Source: Paenibacillus sp. Root444D2 (lineage in GTDB: Bacteria > Bacillota > Bacilli > Paenibacillales > NBRC-103111). From it: a stretch of DNA of 64,000 nt. Each line of letters starts with the position of its first letter. Within the stretch, counting starts at the first letter, position 1. The position numbers and the translations under genes were made by a program. Location: positions 265-64,264 of the forward strand of contig NZ_LMEO01000015.1 of assembly GCF_001426375.1 (NCBI RefSeq), written 5' to 3'. Below, piece by piece: positions 33,289 through 42,485 of this stretch. The notes below the pieces were generated by a model. The model saw only the letters and a program-made list of their open reading frames with translations. It was not told where the DNA came from and searched no databases.

Positions 33289-34383
33289 TCAATAATCAAA
33301 GCATGTTTTCAAATCATTCTGATTGAAGGTTAAAATATCAGCAAGCGGTAATCTTTTAGCTACAGGCAAAATAATGGGATGATCTTTATGTGGCTCCGTT
33401 TGATACCAATAAGCTGTACTGGAGTAATCATCACTCCGATGATTATTATGTCCATGCTCGATCGTCACTCTAATGGATGTGTCGAACATCACAGGATCTT
33501 CAATGTGGAAACGGTACGCTGAGATTTTGCCTGACCAGTTCGGCCCTCCACCAAGTATAAGACCGTGATTCGGCGTACATTGTTCCTGCTGCGGGCACCA
33601 GGCCGTGTTGAAATAATCCTCCATCCCCGTGCCGTGGAGTGAAGGGGGCCATGGTTCCCCATCAATGAAGATCATGTCATCCCCTTCTCCGTACCAGTTC
33701 CATTCCCGCGTCATACGCAAGTTATGAATGTTCAGGTTACAGCCGACATAGTGGCCTTTACCAACCGCATCCAACATCACATAGTTGCCGTCGCCCGTTA
33801 TATTTTTTCCGCCAAATTCAAACAGTGCATTGGAAATGCTATCTTCGATACCATCCGTAAGTTCACGGCGCCAGATGGCATGAAACCTAAGATCACTGTC
33901 GATTGGGAACGCATATTGCTCATAATCGATATAGTAGTAGAATTTGATCGGTTGATCAGCATCGGATTCGACCTCTATTCTGGCATTTCGGCCAAACGGC
34001 ATCGGGAAGAAGCAATTCAGCGCTCTTCCATCTTCCGGACTCATCGCAAGGGGCGCAGAGCTGAAGTTTTTTGTGATGCCGTGACCCATGCCGAAAAAAT
34101 CGCCGATAGGAGCCTGTACACTTGGATTCTCTTCCCCATCCCAATACATCTTGAGTACGACTTTTCGGTGCAAGTATGTTTCTATCGCAGCGTCGTCAAG
34201 CGGTGCCATTGTCATCCAGATATGAGTAATACAGCCGGAGCCATCTATATCGAATATTTTGATTTTTTCTCCTGGGTACAACTTGCTATAGTCACGATTT
34301 CCTCCCGTTGTATCATAGCTGGAAACCCTTTTGCGTTTTCCTTGTCGAGTGCGGTACAAATCTCTTAACGATGATCCTAACAT
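33289..34383 (-). CDS. GH172 (DUF2961) glycoside hydrolase, paralogue 1
   Basis: About 364 residues of the DUF2961 family, now GH172: GSGCITHIWMT, LKMYWDGEENPSVQAPIGDF (acidic ligand loop), GKGHYVGCNLNIHN and HGTGMEDYFNTAW, the motif expected to carry a catalytic Glu. Characterised GH172 enzymes are alpha-D-fructofuranosidases/difructose dianhydride synthases and exo-alpha-D-arabinofuranosidases. No signal peptide, so it works in the cytosol on imported oligosaccharide. Last gene of the CUT1 transporter operon, 35 bp after the permease. Start ATG at 34383 with AAGGAG upstream (TTG two codons earlier possible). Confidence 0.88.
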   Translation of the reverse strand: MLGSSLRDLYRTRQGKRKRVSSYDTTGGNRDYSKLYPGEKIKIFDIDGSGCITHIWMTMAPLDDAAIETYLHRKVVLKMYWDGEENPSVQAPIGDFFGMGHGITKNFSSAPLAMSPEDGRALNCFFPMPFGRNARIEVESDADQPIKFYYYIDYEQYAFPIDSDLRFHAIWRRELTDGIEDSISNALFEFGGKNITGDGNYVMLDAVGKGHYVGCNLNIHNLRMTREWNWYGEGDDMIFIDGEPWPPSLHGTGMEDYFNTAWCPQQEQCTPNHGLILGGGPNWSGKISAYRFHIEDPVMFDTSIRVTIEHGHNNHRSDDYSSTAYWYQTEPHKDHPIILPVAKRLPLADILTFNQNDLKTCFDY

Positions 34384-34417
34384 GGTCAAATCAGCTCCTT
34401 GTTGTAAGTAGCCGGCA

Positions 34418-35230
34418 TCATTTAATACCGGTCATTTTAATGCCTTCCACCAAATATTTCTGCATGACGAAGAATAGTAAAAAAGTAGGTAATGCGGCAA
34501 TAACGGCCGCAGCAAGCACAATGTTCCACGGCGTCACGTAGCCCCCGCCAACTAAGTTAGCCAGTTGAACCTGAATAACCCACATGCTCTCTTTTTGCGT
34601 AATGATGAGCGGCCATATATAGGAATTCCAATTAGCCAAGAAAAATCCGATGGTTAATGGGGCAATGATCGGCATGGAAAGCGGCAAGGCGATTCGGAAA
34701 AACGTCCCTGCCTGAGAAAGCCCTTCTATGTAGGCTGCCTCTTCCAGTTCCTTAGGAAATTCCCGATAAAACTGACGGAACAGAAAAATTCCATAAGCGT
34801 TAAAAATGGCAGGAATAATCAAACCGGCAAAAGAGTTGGTCATGCCTAAATTTTTCGTAATTAAATACAAGGGCAGCATGATCACAGCAAAGGGAATCAT
34901 TAACGTACTAAGCATCCAAGCGAAGATCACATTTTTCCCAGGAAATTGAAAGCGAGCAAGCGCATATCCGGACATCGCATGGAACAGCATAGCAACCGCA
35001 GTCACGGTTGTGGACACAATCAACGAATTCATAATCGATCTGAGCAAATGCGATGATGTGACGGCCTCTTTGAAGTTGGGAAACTCAAATTCCGTCGGCC
35101 ACAGCTGAATATCGAAGATATGAGTTTCCGAACGAAAGGAGCCTATAAATAGCATGTAAATGGGAAAAATCATGGCGATCCCGACAATGATCGAAACCGT
35201 CGGTAGTATGAATCGGTTCATTATTCTCAT
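34418..35230 (-). CDS. CUT1 sugar ABC transporter permease (MalG/AraQ type)
   Basis: 270 residues, six membrane helices and the inner-membrane EAA loop EAAYIEGLSQAGTFFRIALP that contacts the ATPase. Works with the second permease (12 bp upstream) and the binding protein. No ATP-binding subunit is encoded in this operon, as is usual for CUT1 systems of Paenibacillus that share an MsmX-type ATPase encoded elsewhere. Confidence 0.9.
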   Translation of the reverse strand: MRIMNRFILPTVSIIVGIAMIFPIYMLFIGSFRSETHIFDIQLWPTEFEFPNFKEAVTSSHLLRSIMNSLIVSTTVTAVAMLFHAMSGYALARFQFPGKNVIFAWMLSTLMIPFAVIMLPLYLITKNLGMTNSFAGLIIPAIFNAYGIFLFRQFYREFPKELEEAAYIEGLSQAGTFFRIALPLSMPIIAPLTIGFFLANWNSYIWPLIITQKESMWVIQVQLANLVGGGYVTPWNIVLAAAVIAALPTFLLFFVMQKYLVEGIKMTGIK

Positions 35231-35241
35231 AGTAGCACCGC

Positions 35242-36129
35242 CTAATCTTTAGAAGAGAAAAATTTAAGTTGTATCATCGAAAATGCGAAAACAATCAGGA
35301 ACAAAACAAACGCGAGCGCGGAAGAATACCCCATATTCAACATTTGGAACGCTTGTTTAAAGATATAAAGTACGCTAACCTCCGTTGAATCCATCGGTCC
35401 GCCTTTTGTCATAACGATGATATGGTCGAAAATTTGAAAGGACGCGATCGTGGTGACAATCAAAATAAACGTATTCGTTTCCCGCAATAAGGGGAATGTG
35501 ATATGCCGAAAGCTTTGAAAGCGGGTTGCCCCGTCAATATGGGCCGCTTCGAAATAATCAATCGGAATTTCCTTGATAGCTGATAGAAAAATAGTCATGT
35601 TATATCCGATGTTGATCCATAACAATGTCAGAATGACGCAATAGATTGCCTGTGTAGGAGAACCGAGAAATTGTTGTGTTCCGATACCGACAAGAGAAAG
35701 CAGTTGATTGGCAAGGCCGTTTCTCGGATCAAGCAGGAACATGACAATGATAGCTGATATGACCGATGTGACCGCAAATGGTAGTAAAAACATCGTTCTA
35801 ACCACGCCCACCGTCTTACCACGAAGCCCATTCACTAATAACGCGGAAAGCAAAGCGAAACAGAATAACAAAGGCACATAAATAACACTAAACAGCAAGG
35901 TTCTGGTTACCGAATGCCACCACTGATCGTCCGAAAGTAAGGTTACATAGTTCTGAAACCCAACATACACTTTCGGTGATAACGCGTTCCATTCATGCAA
36001 ACTTACATAAAAAGCATATAAAATCGGTATAAAAACAAATATCATTAATCCCAAGATATTGGGAAGCAAGAAGCTGTAAGCCGTAACCCATTCTTGAATC
36101 ATGCGGGCATTGCTGCGTCTTGGAGTCAC
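35242..36129 (-). CDS. CUT1 sugar ABC transporter permease (MalF/UgpA type)
   Basis: 295 residues, six membrane helices, EAA loop YFEAAHIDGATRFQSFRHITFP. Start GTG with GGAGGGG about 6 nt upstream. Second gene of the operon binding protein - permease - permease - GH172. The substrate is expected to be an oligosaccharide. Confidence 0.9.
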   Translation of the reverse strand: MTPRRSNARMIQEWVTAYSFLLPNILGLMIFVFIPILYAFYVSLHEWNALSPKVYVGFQNYVTLLSDDQWWHSVTRTLLFSVIYVPLLFCFALLSALLVNGLRGKTVGVVRTMFLLPFAVTSVISAIIVMFLLDPRNGLANQLLSLVGIGTQQFLGSPTQAIYCVILTLLWINIGYNMTIFLSAIKEIPIDYFEAAHIDGATRFQSFRHITFPLLRETNTFILIVTTIASFQIFDHIIVMTKGGPMDSTEVSVLYIFKQAFQMLNMGYSSALAFVLFLIVFAFSMIQLKFFSSKD

Positions 36130-36208
36130 TCTTTACCCCTCCCCGAATTGAAAAGGGAGACCGTCTTGCAGTTTTACGGAGCAAGCCGTCCCCCTCCCCA
36201 GAATCCTG

Positions 36209-37537
36209 TTATTTCTGTTTGCTTAGAATATCCGTGATTTTCGCATCAACGGTTTTGGCAGCGTCGGCACCTGACATTTTACCGAACATGACGTACTGCA
36301 TGGCATCACCAACTGCATCAACCACTTCGGACGGATATCGCGGTTCTGGGATAGCGGAGTTATAAATTTCTTCAGTGAACACTTTACGCAAGCCTTTGTT
36401 ATAGATGTCCTTACCTTTTTCGACTACGGATTTCCGTGGGGAGTAAGCGAACTTCACTTCCGTACCCCATTTCAATGCATGGCTGAGATCCGATGAACCG
36501 AATGCCCACATCACGAACTTAGCTGCTTCAGCCGCATGCTTGCTTTGCCCGTTGACAGCCATTTTCCAACCGCCTGCATCCGTTGCCGCTTTGCCTCCTG
36601 TAGGAGTCGGGATTGGAGCTAGACCGATCTGAACGTCCTTATATTTTTCTTCAATTCGATTGATGGCCCACGTTCCGACAATTTGCATAGCCGCGGTTTT
36701 GTTGCCCAAGTTATCAATTTCCCAAGGGCCGAGCTGCAGTTTTTTCGGAGACAGACCTTCTTTAAAGAAGCTTCCCCAGAAATCGAGTGCTTTTGCCGTC
36801 TCTGGTGTGTTGAAAGTAGATTTGGTTCCATCAGCACTCAGCACGTTACCGCCTTGCTGCCACAGGAACGGATACCAGATAAAGTTAAAGTACGGGCCTT
36901 TATCCGGCGGGATAATCAGACCGGCTACCTTATCAGTTGTCAGTTTTTTCGCAGCGGCATGGAGTTCATCCCAAGTCTTCGGCACTTGCACGCCTGCCTT
37001 ATCCAGCATTTCCTTGTTATAGTAAAGACCTAGCGTTTCCAATTCAAATGGCAGAGCCATGATCTTGCCGTTATACGTCACAGCATCAAGAGATGCAGGA
37101 AGGAAATCCTCTTTAACGCCTGGCGCGAAATCCGGAGTCAGATCTTTCATTAAACCGGATTTCGCGAATTTCATGAAATCACCTGGGCTGATCATGTAAA
37201 TGTCTGGACCTTCTCCGCTGGCAAAGCCAGTAGGAAGCTTGGTAGTTGTGTAGGAAGCTTGATCATAGGTTGAATACTCGATTTGCACTTGATCTTGTGA
37301 TTTGATGTACTCATCGATCAAATCTTTGAAGAACTTACTCTCGGCTTCGGTGTGCATGTCCCAGAAAGCCAGCTTGACTTTGTTCTTGGCAGCGCTTGTA
37401 TCCTTGGCGGCTTCCGTGCTTTTCGGTGCAGCGTCGCCTGCTTTTTGCGTGTCCGTTGTCGAGGATCCGCAACCAAGTTGTAAAACAAGTGCAGAGCTAA
37501 TCGCCGTAACCCCTAACGTTTTCCATTTCCGTTTCAT
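36209..37537 (-). CDS. CUT1 extracellular sugar-binding lipoprotein
   Basis: 442 residues, lipoprotein signal (LVLQLGC, Cys about 23), then an extracellular solute-binding family 1 fold: VKLAFWDMHTEAESKF at the N-terminus, MQIVGTWAINRIEEKYKD and AGGWKMAVNGQSKHAAEAAK in the centre. First gene of the CUT1 operon; GTTTACATC with TATACT in the 88 bp upstream is the promoter area. A paralogue at 37626-38969 belongs to the sensor module. Confidence 0.9.
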   Translation of the reverse strand: MKRKWKTLGVTAISSALVLQLGCGSSTTDTQKAGDAAPKSTEAAKDTSAAKNKVKLAFWDMHTEAESKFFKDLIDEYIKSQDQVQIEYSTYDQASYTTTKLPTGFASGEGPDIYMISPGDFMKFAKSGLMKDLTPDFAPGVKEDFLPASLDAVTYNGKIMALPFELETLGLYYNKEMLDKAGVQVPKTWDELHAAAKKLTTDKVAGLIIPPDKGPYFNFIWYPFLWQQGGNVLSADGTKSTFNTPETAKALDFWGSFFKEGLSPKKLQLGPWEIDNLGNKTAAMQIVGTWAINRIEEKYKDVQIGLAPIPTPTGGKAATDAGGWKMAVNGQSKHAAEAAKFVMWAFGSSDLSHALKWGTEVKFAYSPRKSVVEKGKDIYNKGLRKVFTEEIYNSAIPEPRYPSEVVDAVGDAMQYVMFGKMSGADAAKTVDAKITDILSKQK

Positions 37538-37625
37538 CTGTTGTATCCCCTTTCATTTCGTTTACATCTTGAGTATAATCCGGGGGAACAGCTGTACATA
37601 ACGAGAAATTATTTAGTTAGGTGGA

Positions 37626-38969
37626 CTATTTTTGGATTTTGGACAGGAAACGATCGATCTTCTCATCCATGCTTTGAACCACTTCTTTGCCGGATACCCC
37701 GCTGTACAATATGCTTTGCAATGACTGGGTAAATGTCCGGTTGATTTCTTCCGGATATTGCGGCTCCATCCGCTCCGTACCGAAAATTTCATTGGTAAAA
37801 ACCTCTCGCAGACCGCGGCGATAATAGTCGGTTCCAGCTTCCATGACGGACTTGCGCGGGGAATAAGCAAACTTCACATCGCTGCACCACTTGAGCGGTA
37901 TGCTCGTATCGCCGGAAAAAGCCCACATCACAAACTTCGCAGCTTCGCTTGCATAATCGCTTCGCGAGTTCACCGCAATTTTCCATCCGCCTGCAATCGT
38001 GAGACGGTTCCCGCCATCCGGTGTCGGCAGAGGAACGACACCGATTGGTTGATCGGCATACTGCGTCTCCAACATGCGAATATTCCACGTCCCGCTTACC
38101 TGCATCGCCGTTTCACCATTCGTCAAAATGCCAATATCCGTTGCCGGCCGTGATGGCTGCATATTAATTAACCCCTGACTGACCATACTGTGGAAAAAAT
38201 TATACATGTTTTCGCCTTTCACTTGGCTCAGCCCGGAATGCTTGCCATCCTCCGAGATTAAATCGGCACCGGTTTGCCATAGAAACGGAAACCAGGAGAA
38301 GTTCTGGTAAACACCACCGAACGTTTCTATCGTTAAACCGCTTACATGTGATGTTCTCAGCTTCTTCGCCGCTTCCATCATCTCATTCCAGGTTTTGGGA
38401 GGAGTTAGATGCTGCTTTTGAAACATCGATTTATTATAAAATAGCCCCATTAATTCTGTTTCAATCGGAACCGCATAAATCGTATTGTATAGAGTAACGG
38501 CTTCCAGCGCCGTCGGGTAGAAATCCTCTTTCATTGTTGGCGTAAAATAGGAGGTCAACGGCATTAACATGTTGACATCCGCGAGCCGCTTGATCATAGG
38601 CGATGATACAAAAAAGATATCCGGACCTGTTCCGGATGCGAATGAAGCGAGCAGCCGCTCCCCTGTAAAATAATCATCGCTGGACACGTACTCCACCTTG
38701 ATCTCAATGTCTGGGTGCAGCTGCTGATACTGCTTGGCAAGTTCCTGCCAAAACTCAAACTCCTTAGAAGTATGAAATGACCATAAGCGAAGCACTGTTT
38801 TAGGTGCACTCGCATCCTTGCTTGGTCCTGTCTGCGAACGAAACAGCTTGTCGAGTTCAGGTGATTTCGTTGTCGTGCTTTGCTCACAGGCAATTAGCAG
38901 GCCGAACACAAGCATTAAAAGCAGCAGCTTTCTGGCAAGCTTTCCCCTTAGCGATATTGTTTTTTCCAT
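37626..38969 (-). CDS. Second CUT1-type sugar-binding lipoprotein, sensor-module partner
   Basis: About 447 residues, lipobox LLIAC, and clear similarity to the importer's binding protein along its length (TVLRLWSFHTSKEFEFW, MQVSGTWNIRMLETQYAD, AGGWKIAVNSRSDYASEAAK). The ATG at 38969 (AAAGGAGG upstream) lies 1 nt after the stop of the response-regulator gene. The location implies a sensing role with the kinase, parallel to the binding protein at 28817. It could also serve as an alternative transport receptor. Confidence 0.85.
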   Translation of the reverse strand: MEKTISLRGKLARKLLLLMLVFGLLIACEQSTTTKSPELDKLFRSQTGPSKDASAPKTVLRLWSFHTSKEFEFWQELAKQYQQLHPDIEIKVEYVSSDDYFTGERLLASFASGTGPDIFFVSSPMIKRLADVNMLMPLTSYFTPTMKEDFYPTALEAVTLYNTIYAVPIETELMGLFYNKSMFQKQHLTPPKTWNEMMEAAKKLRTSHVSGLTIETFGGVYQNFSWFPFLWQTGADLISEDGKHSGLSQVKGENMYNFFHSMVSQGLINMQPSRPATDIGILTNGETAMQVSGTWNIRMLETQYADQPIGVVPLPTPDGGNRLTIAGGWKIAVNSRSDYASEAAKFVMWAFSGDTSIPLKWCSDVKFAYSPRKSVMEAGTDYYRRGLREVFTNEIFGTERMEPQYPEEINRTFTQSLQSILYSGVSGKEVVQSMDEKIDRFLSKIQK

Positions 38970-38970
38970 G

Positions 38971-40539
38971 TCAATCCTCCTTTCGGAAGAAAAATTGCCG
39001 ATATTCCACAGGGGTGACACCCATTTTCTTCTTAAATAATCGCGAGAAATATTTTACTTCTTGATAGCCTACCATCTGTGCAATTTCATACAGTCTCAAT
39101 CCGGAATCCATCATCAGCGTTTTCGCCTTCTCCATACGAAGCCCTGTTAAAGATTCAACGAATGAACTGCCGGTTTCAAGTTTAAAATAAGTACTAAAAT
39201 AACTTGGATTCATCTGGACATGACGCGCTGCGTCTTCTAATGAAATGTCTTGCGAATAGTTCGATTGAAGAAAAGACAGCGCCTTTTCGATCGTCCGATT
39301 CTGCTTTTGTGTTTTATTCCATTCCATAGACAAAATACAGGATTCAATCAGTTTTTCCATAAATTCAACATACTCTTCGAGTGTAAAGTTCTTGTCAAAT
39401 AAATCGATCGGACGAGCCAAATTTTCAATCACAAGATCGTACATTTTTTGTTCATAGGTCAAGCGAATAACGGAGGATACCAATTGCAAGCAAAATCTCC
39501 GAAACAACCGAAATGAAACGTTCCTTTGTTTGACCGTTTCTATGAACTCGGTCAGTACGAGCGAAAATTGATCAGATTGACCGCCTCGAATCGCCTTGAT
39601 GAGCTCCATTTCCAACCCGTTCGGATAACCAACCTCAATGATGTCCTCCATTTTCAAGTCATCGTAATCGCTTATCGTTCCACACCCGTAAAGCCATTTA
39701 TTTTGAAGGGCTACGCGTGCATGCTGCAGAATTCCCGGCAATTCGAGGTAAGAGTCGGTGGCGTCGCTGATCCCGATGGAAATCGATATTTTGAGCCAGC
39801 GGCGGACTTCCTCGATGCTTGTTTTGGCTAACTGTCTCGTATCGTCTTCATTGATGGTGAGAAAGAACAATTGAGCACCGCTCACGAATAAAAAATGGGA
39901 ATCCGAGTTTGCTCTCATACCGGTAACATCCTGGACAATATTACGAACGGCGAACAAGACCAATTGTCTGTCCCCCCATTGATCCTCGTTGATCAGTTCA
40001 TCAATGAGATCCACTTCGATGACCATGATCCGAAACGTAGAAATATCGATAGGGAATAAAGGGCTGAGCAGCTTCGGAGGCTCTTTCTCCTCCTGCAGTC
40101 CGAGCAGCCAATCCTTCCACAGCTTAGAGTAATTCGGCCGACTGGAGCTGGTCTGAGACACAGCTGGAAACAATTGTCGGTCCTGCTTCACTCTTCTCAG
40201 CACACTCTCGATGTCCTCAGGCTTCAGCGGCTTTAACAAATAATCGAAAGCGCCATATTTAACCGCCGTTTGTGCATATTCAAAATAACCGTATCCCGAT
40301 AAGATGACGACATGTACTGGATATTCCTTCAAATGACTAAGAAGATCCAACCCGTTCATATGCGGCATGCGGATATCTGTAATAACTAGATCAGGCATCT
40401 CTTTTTTGACCGCCTCCAGCGCATCATACCCATTCTTGGCTTCACCGATCACAATCCAATCACTGTCAAGCTTTGGAATTAGACTCGTTAGACCTCTGCG
40501 AACTCTCGGCTCGTCATCTACCACTAAAACCTTGTACAT
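38971..40539 (-). CDS. YesN-type response regulator with AraC output domain
   Basis: 522 residues: receiver domain (VLVVDDEPRVRRGL, phosphorylation Asp55 in TDIRMP, Lys in LLKPLKPED), a long middle region, and the AraC DNA-binding domain at the end (ISLEDAARHVQMNPSYFSTY, LYEIAQMVGYQEVKYFSRLF). Start ATG at 40539 with GGGGGAAG upstream; the longer frame lacks a site. Kinase gene 22 nt upstream, second binding protein 1 nt downstream. Confidence 0.92.
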   Translation of the reverse strand: MYKVLVVDDEPRVRRGLTSLIPKLDSDWIVIGEAKNGYDALEAVKKEMPDLVITDIRMPHMNGLDLLSHLKEYPVHVVILSGYGYFEYAQTAVKYGAFDYLLKPLKPEDIESVLRRVKQDRQLFPAVSQTSSSRPNYSKLWKDWLLGLQEEKEPPKLLSPLFPIDISTFRIMVIEVDLIDELINEDQWGDRQLVLFAVRNIVQDVTGMRANSDSHFLFVSGAQLFFLTINEDDTRQLAKTSIEEVRRWLKISISIGISDATDSYLELPGILQHARVALQNKWLYGCGTISDYDDLKMEDIIEVGYPNGLEMELIKAIRGGQSDQFSLVLTEFIETVKQRNVSFRLFRRFCLQLVSSVIRLTYEQKMYDLVIENLARPIDLFDKNFTLEEYVEFMEKLIESCILSMEWNKTQKQNRTIEKALSFLQSNYSQDISLEDAARHVQMNPSYFSTYFKLETGSSFVESLTGLRMEKAKTLMMDSGLRLYEIAQMVGYQEVKYFSRLFKKKMGVTPVEYRQFFFRKED

Positions 40540-40561
40540 GTTGATCTTCCCCCGTTGTGTC

Positions 40562-42340
40562 TTAACGAATATAAGGCAGGACAATGGTGACGATGGTACC
40601 TTCGCCGTAGACCGAATATATCGTCGTCCCGTAGGTCGGCCCATACTCCATCTTCAACCGCTCATCCAAATTGTAGATGCCGATACCATGGCTTCGGCGT
40701 TCTTTAATTTGTTGAAGCTTATCCGCTGAAATTCCGCCGCCGTTATCTTCAACGATGACCGTAAGCTTCATCCCTTCTTCATTTCCAGCGCTCTGGACCG
40801 TGATCCGAATGACGCCGCCCGTATCGATATCCTCCATGCCATGTATGATCGAATTTTCTAAGTACGGTTGAAACAGCAATCTCGGAACTTTTAAATCCAT
40901 TGTGTCTATTTTCACATCAAAGAAGACTTCAAATTTATCTTCAAATCTCATTTCTTGCAAATAAGCATAATTTTGCGCCCACTTTAGCTCCTCTTCGATC
41001 GTAACCAACTGTTCGCCCGGCTTAATGGCATATCTCATAATATCGCTAAGAGAGGTAATCATACGGCTGATTCGGCTTTGGTCATTCTCAATCGCCATCC
41101 AGTTGATGGCATCAAGTGAATTGTAGACAAAATGTGGATTGATCTGAGCCTGAAGCGCTCTAACCTCAGCTTCTTTTTCCTTACTGGAAATCAACCTGAC
41201 TTCCTTAATCAGGTCGTTTATTCTTCCACGCATTCCGAGAAACGCGGCCTGCAACATGCCCATTTCATCTGAAGATTGGGTTAGCTGCGCCATTTCGAAA
41301 TTGTCTTTTTGAATATGCTTCATCGCCAGTGCCATTTGACGGATCGGGCGTGTAATATAATTCGATGTAAAGGCAGCCAGCACAATGAATAAAGCAGCGA
41401 AGGCGACAACCGTTGCTGCCAGAAAGCGCTTCAGATCGTTGGTTTGTGCGTTCAAATCGGATTGTGGTACAAAGGAAAAATAATACCAGCCGTTATAAGC
41501 GGAACGCAGGAAGGTGCCCCGATAGGAACTGCCGTTAATTTCCTGGGTAAAGTGTCCGTCTTCCTTTTGGTCCAATTGTTTAAAGAAAGGATAAGTCGAT
41601 AAATTAATGCCGTAGGCATCGGGATTCCGGTTCCAGATCAAGTTGCCTTGATGATCCGTAATTAGTACTACGCTATTGGGGCTTACTTGAACGTTATTAA
41701 TGATCTTATCCAAAGCATCAATCTTTACGTTAGCAATTAAAGTGCCTAACGATTGTAGAGAATCATACACATCCTTGACCTGCATGCCTACAGCAAAATA
41801 ATGCGAAGGCTTCGAGTTGTACTGGTTTGGCGGAAGCTCATAGCTTGGCAGCCAAACAGCCCGTCCGGTACCTAAAGAAATGAAGCGATCCCACATCGGA
41901 TGATCTTGGTAAAATTGCGTAAAAAGGTTAGGTCCTTTAAAATCACCGAAATACGTGGCTTTAAGCGTGAACAAATAGATGGAATCCAAATCATCCTTCC
42001 CTCTCAGGAAGTCGCGAAGAAAGCGATTCACGGAATCGTCGCTGAGTGGTATCTGATCACCTGGCTCCGTTTCATATGAATCACTGATTTGTTTAATGAT
42101 ATCTTCATGTTCATAAATATCATTCAATTGGGATTCGTATCCCTTGAGAAGCTGGTTAACGTTTTGATTGACGAGTGTGAGTACCTGCAGCCCCTCTTTA
42201 TCCGTCCTTTGTGCCACAAGGTCTTTGGAACTCTGGTAGAACAAGATGCCAAATATCATGAGCGGCGATAAAATAAACAACACGAGAACAATCATTAATT
42301 TCGTCCGCAGATTCCAAGTTTTCAGGAACGATAGATGCAT
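40562..42340 (-). CDS. YesM-type sensor histidine kinase
   Basis: 592 residues: membrane helix (about 15-35), extracellular Cache-type domain, second helix before HAMP (ITRPIRQMALAMKHIQKDNF), phosphoacceptor AQINPHFVYNSLDAINWM and ATPase domain (LENSIIHGMED, DNGGGIS, GIGIYNLDERL). Start ATG at 42340 with GGAGAAG upstream; the longer frame is unsupported. First gene of the second sensor module. Confidence 0.92.
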   Translation of the reverse strand: MHLSFLKTWNLRTKLMIVLVLFILSPLMIFGILFYQSSKDLVAQRTDKEGLQVLTLVNQNVNQLLKGYESQLNDIYEHEDIIKQISDSYETEPGDQIPLSDDSVNRFLRDFLRGKDDLDSIYLFTLKATYFGDFKGPNLFTQFYQDHPMWDRFISLGTGRAVWLPSYELPPNQYNSKPSHYFAVGMQVKDVYDSLQSLGTLIANVKIDALDKIINNVQVSPNSVVLITDHQGNLIWNRNPDAYGINLSTYPFFKQLDQKEDGHFTQEINGSSYRGTFLRSAYNGWYYFSFVPQSDLNAQTNDLKRFLAATVVAFAALFIVLAAFTSNYITRPIRQMALAMKHIQKDNFEMAQLTQSSDEMGMLQAAFLGMRGRINDLIKEVRLISSKEKEAEVRALQAQINPHFVYNSLDAINWMAIENDQSRISRMITSLSDIMRYAIKPGEQLVTIEEELKWAQNYAYLQEMRFEDKFEVFFDVKIDTMDLKVPRLLFQPYLENSIIHGMEDIDTGGVIRITVQSAGNEEGMKLTVIVEDNGGGISADKLQQIKERRSHGIGIYNLDERLKMEYGPTYGTTIYSVYGEGTIVTIVLPYIR

Positions 42341-42443
42341 GGACCGCTTCTCCAATTCACGTAGTCTTTGACAAAAGTATACCATAAGCTGTCTGGAGCG
42401 CAGTCAGAAAAATCATCCATCTCCATCTGCTAGATGAAAGAAA

Positions 42444-42476
42444 AAGTGCTTTACACCTTAGTAGGTAAAAGCACTT
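42444..42476 (-). terminator. Terminator after the ribulokinase gene
   Basis: AAGTGCTTTTACC and its complement AAGTGCTTTACAC form a stem just before the start of the next operon; the minus-strand copy ends in T residues. Confidence 0.6.
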
Positions 42477-42485
42477 GCAGCATGT

